DNA of 5,666 nucleotides. It comes from an uncultured bacterium (GTDB lineage Bacteria; Bacteroidota; Bacteroidia; Bacteroidales; Marinifilaceae). This document shows positions 5,647 through 5,666 of this stretch, piece by piece (position 1 is the first letter of the stretch; each line of letters begins with the position of its first letter). Where the stretch lies: contig CAJMQA010000233.1 of the NCBI GenBank assembly GCA_905215395.1, forward strand, positions 1-5,666. The letters run 5' to 3'. Both the position numbers and the translations under genes were made by a program. The notes beneath the pieces were generated by a model. The model was not told the DNA's origin. It worked only from the letters and a program-made list of their open reading frames with translations, and ran no database searches.

Positions 5647-5666
5647 GTGCCGATCCTGTAAGCCGG
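5647..5666 (-). ncRNA. rnpB: Possible 3' end of RNase P RNA (fragment at window edge)
   Basis: Read on the minus strand, the right edge starts CCGGCTTACAGG and continues ATCGGCAC. Bacterial RNase P RNAs end with the conserved P4 3' strand (ACAGAA..CCGGCTTA) followed by the 3' strand of helix P1. The bases seen here match the last part of that block, and the next dozen would be P1. Only about 20 bases are visible; the diagnostic ACAGAA and the 5' strand GAGGAAAGTCCGGGC would lie outside. An eight-base match can occur by chance. An open frame on the same strand (about 5664 to a TAG at 5605-5607, 19 residues, basic) is the competing reading as the tail of a protein gene. Confidence 0.35.

Overview
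The window looks like ordinary chromosomal DNA from a member of the Bacteroidota, most likely the order Bacteroidales. The evidence is threefold. There are -7 boxes of the form TAnnTTTG instead of E. coli-type promoters. There are no clear Shine-Dalgarno sequences, and the start codons have A/T-rich leaders. The gene families (M49 peptidase with HECLGH, short HU protein, SpoU-type methylase) have relatives in Bacteroides and allied genera. Genus cannot be fixed from the sequence alone. Every supported gene lies on the minus strand, so the window reads from right to left.

Right edge (about 5605-5666): the last bases, read on the minus strand, begin CCGGCTTACAGG. This resembles the conserved 3' end of bacterial RNase P RNA, so rnpB may end here; a 19-residue open tail is a weaker alternative. 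Next comes a monocistronic gene (3959-5509) for a 516-residue FAD-dependent dehydrogenase of unknown substrate. It has its own TAnnTTTG promoter and an A/T-rich hairpin-plus-T-tract terminator. A small HU-type nucleoid protein gene (3558-3827) follows, with a near-canonical promoter, A/T tracts upstream of it, and a 10-bp palindrome over the likely transcription start.

The HU gene ends at a perfect 14-bp inverted repeat whose distal arm abuts the promoter of the next unit. That unit is a compact four-gene run: a Nudix hydrolase (2908-3465), a SpoU/TrmH-family RNA 2'-O-methyltransferase (2201-2872), a small secreted protein of unknown function (1464-2204), and dipeptidyl peptidase III (1444 leftwards, cut by the window edge). 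The spacings are 35 bp (or a 4-bp overlap if a GTG start is used), a 4-bp ATGA overlap, and 19 bp, so cotranscription is likely. The products cover nucleotide-sugar housekeeping, tRNA modification, an exported protein and peptide turnover. They do not form an obvious single pathway.

I see no mobile element, CRISPR array, tRNA, phage gene or defence system. No coding gap exceeds 300 bases. The points worth a second look are the possible rnpB end, the terminator/promoter junction, the unusual Nudix box, and the uncharacterised secreted protein coupled to trmH and dpp3.
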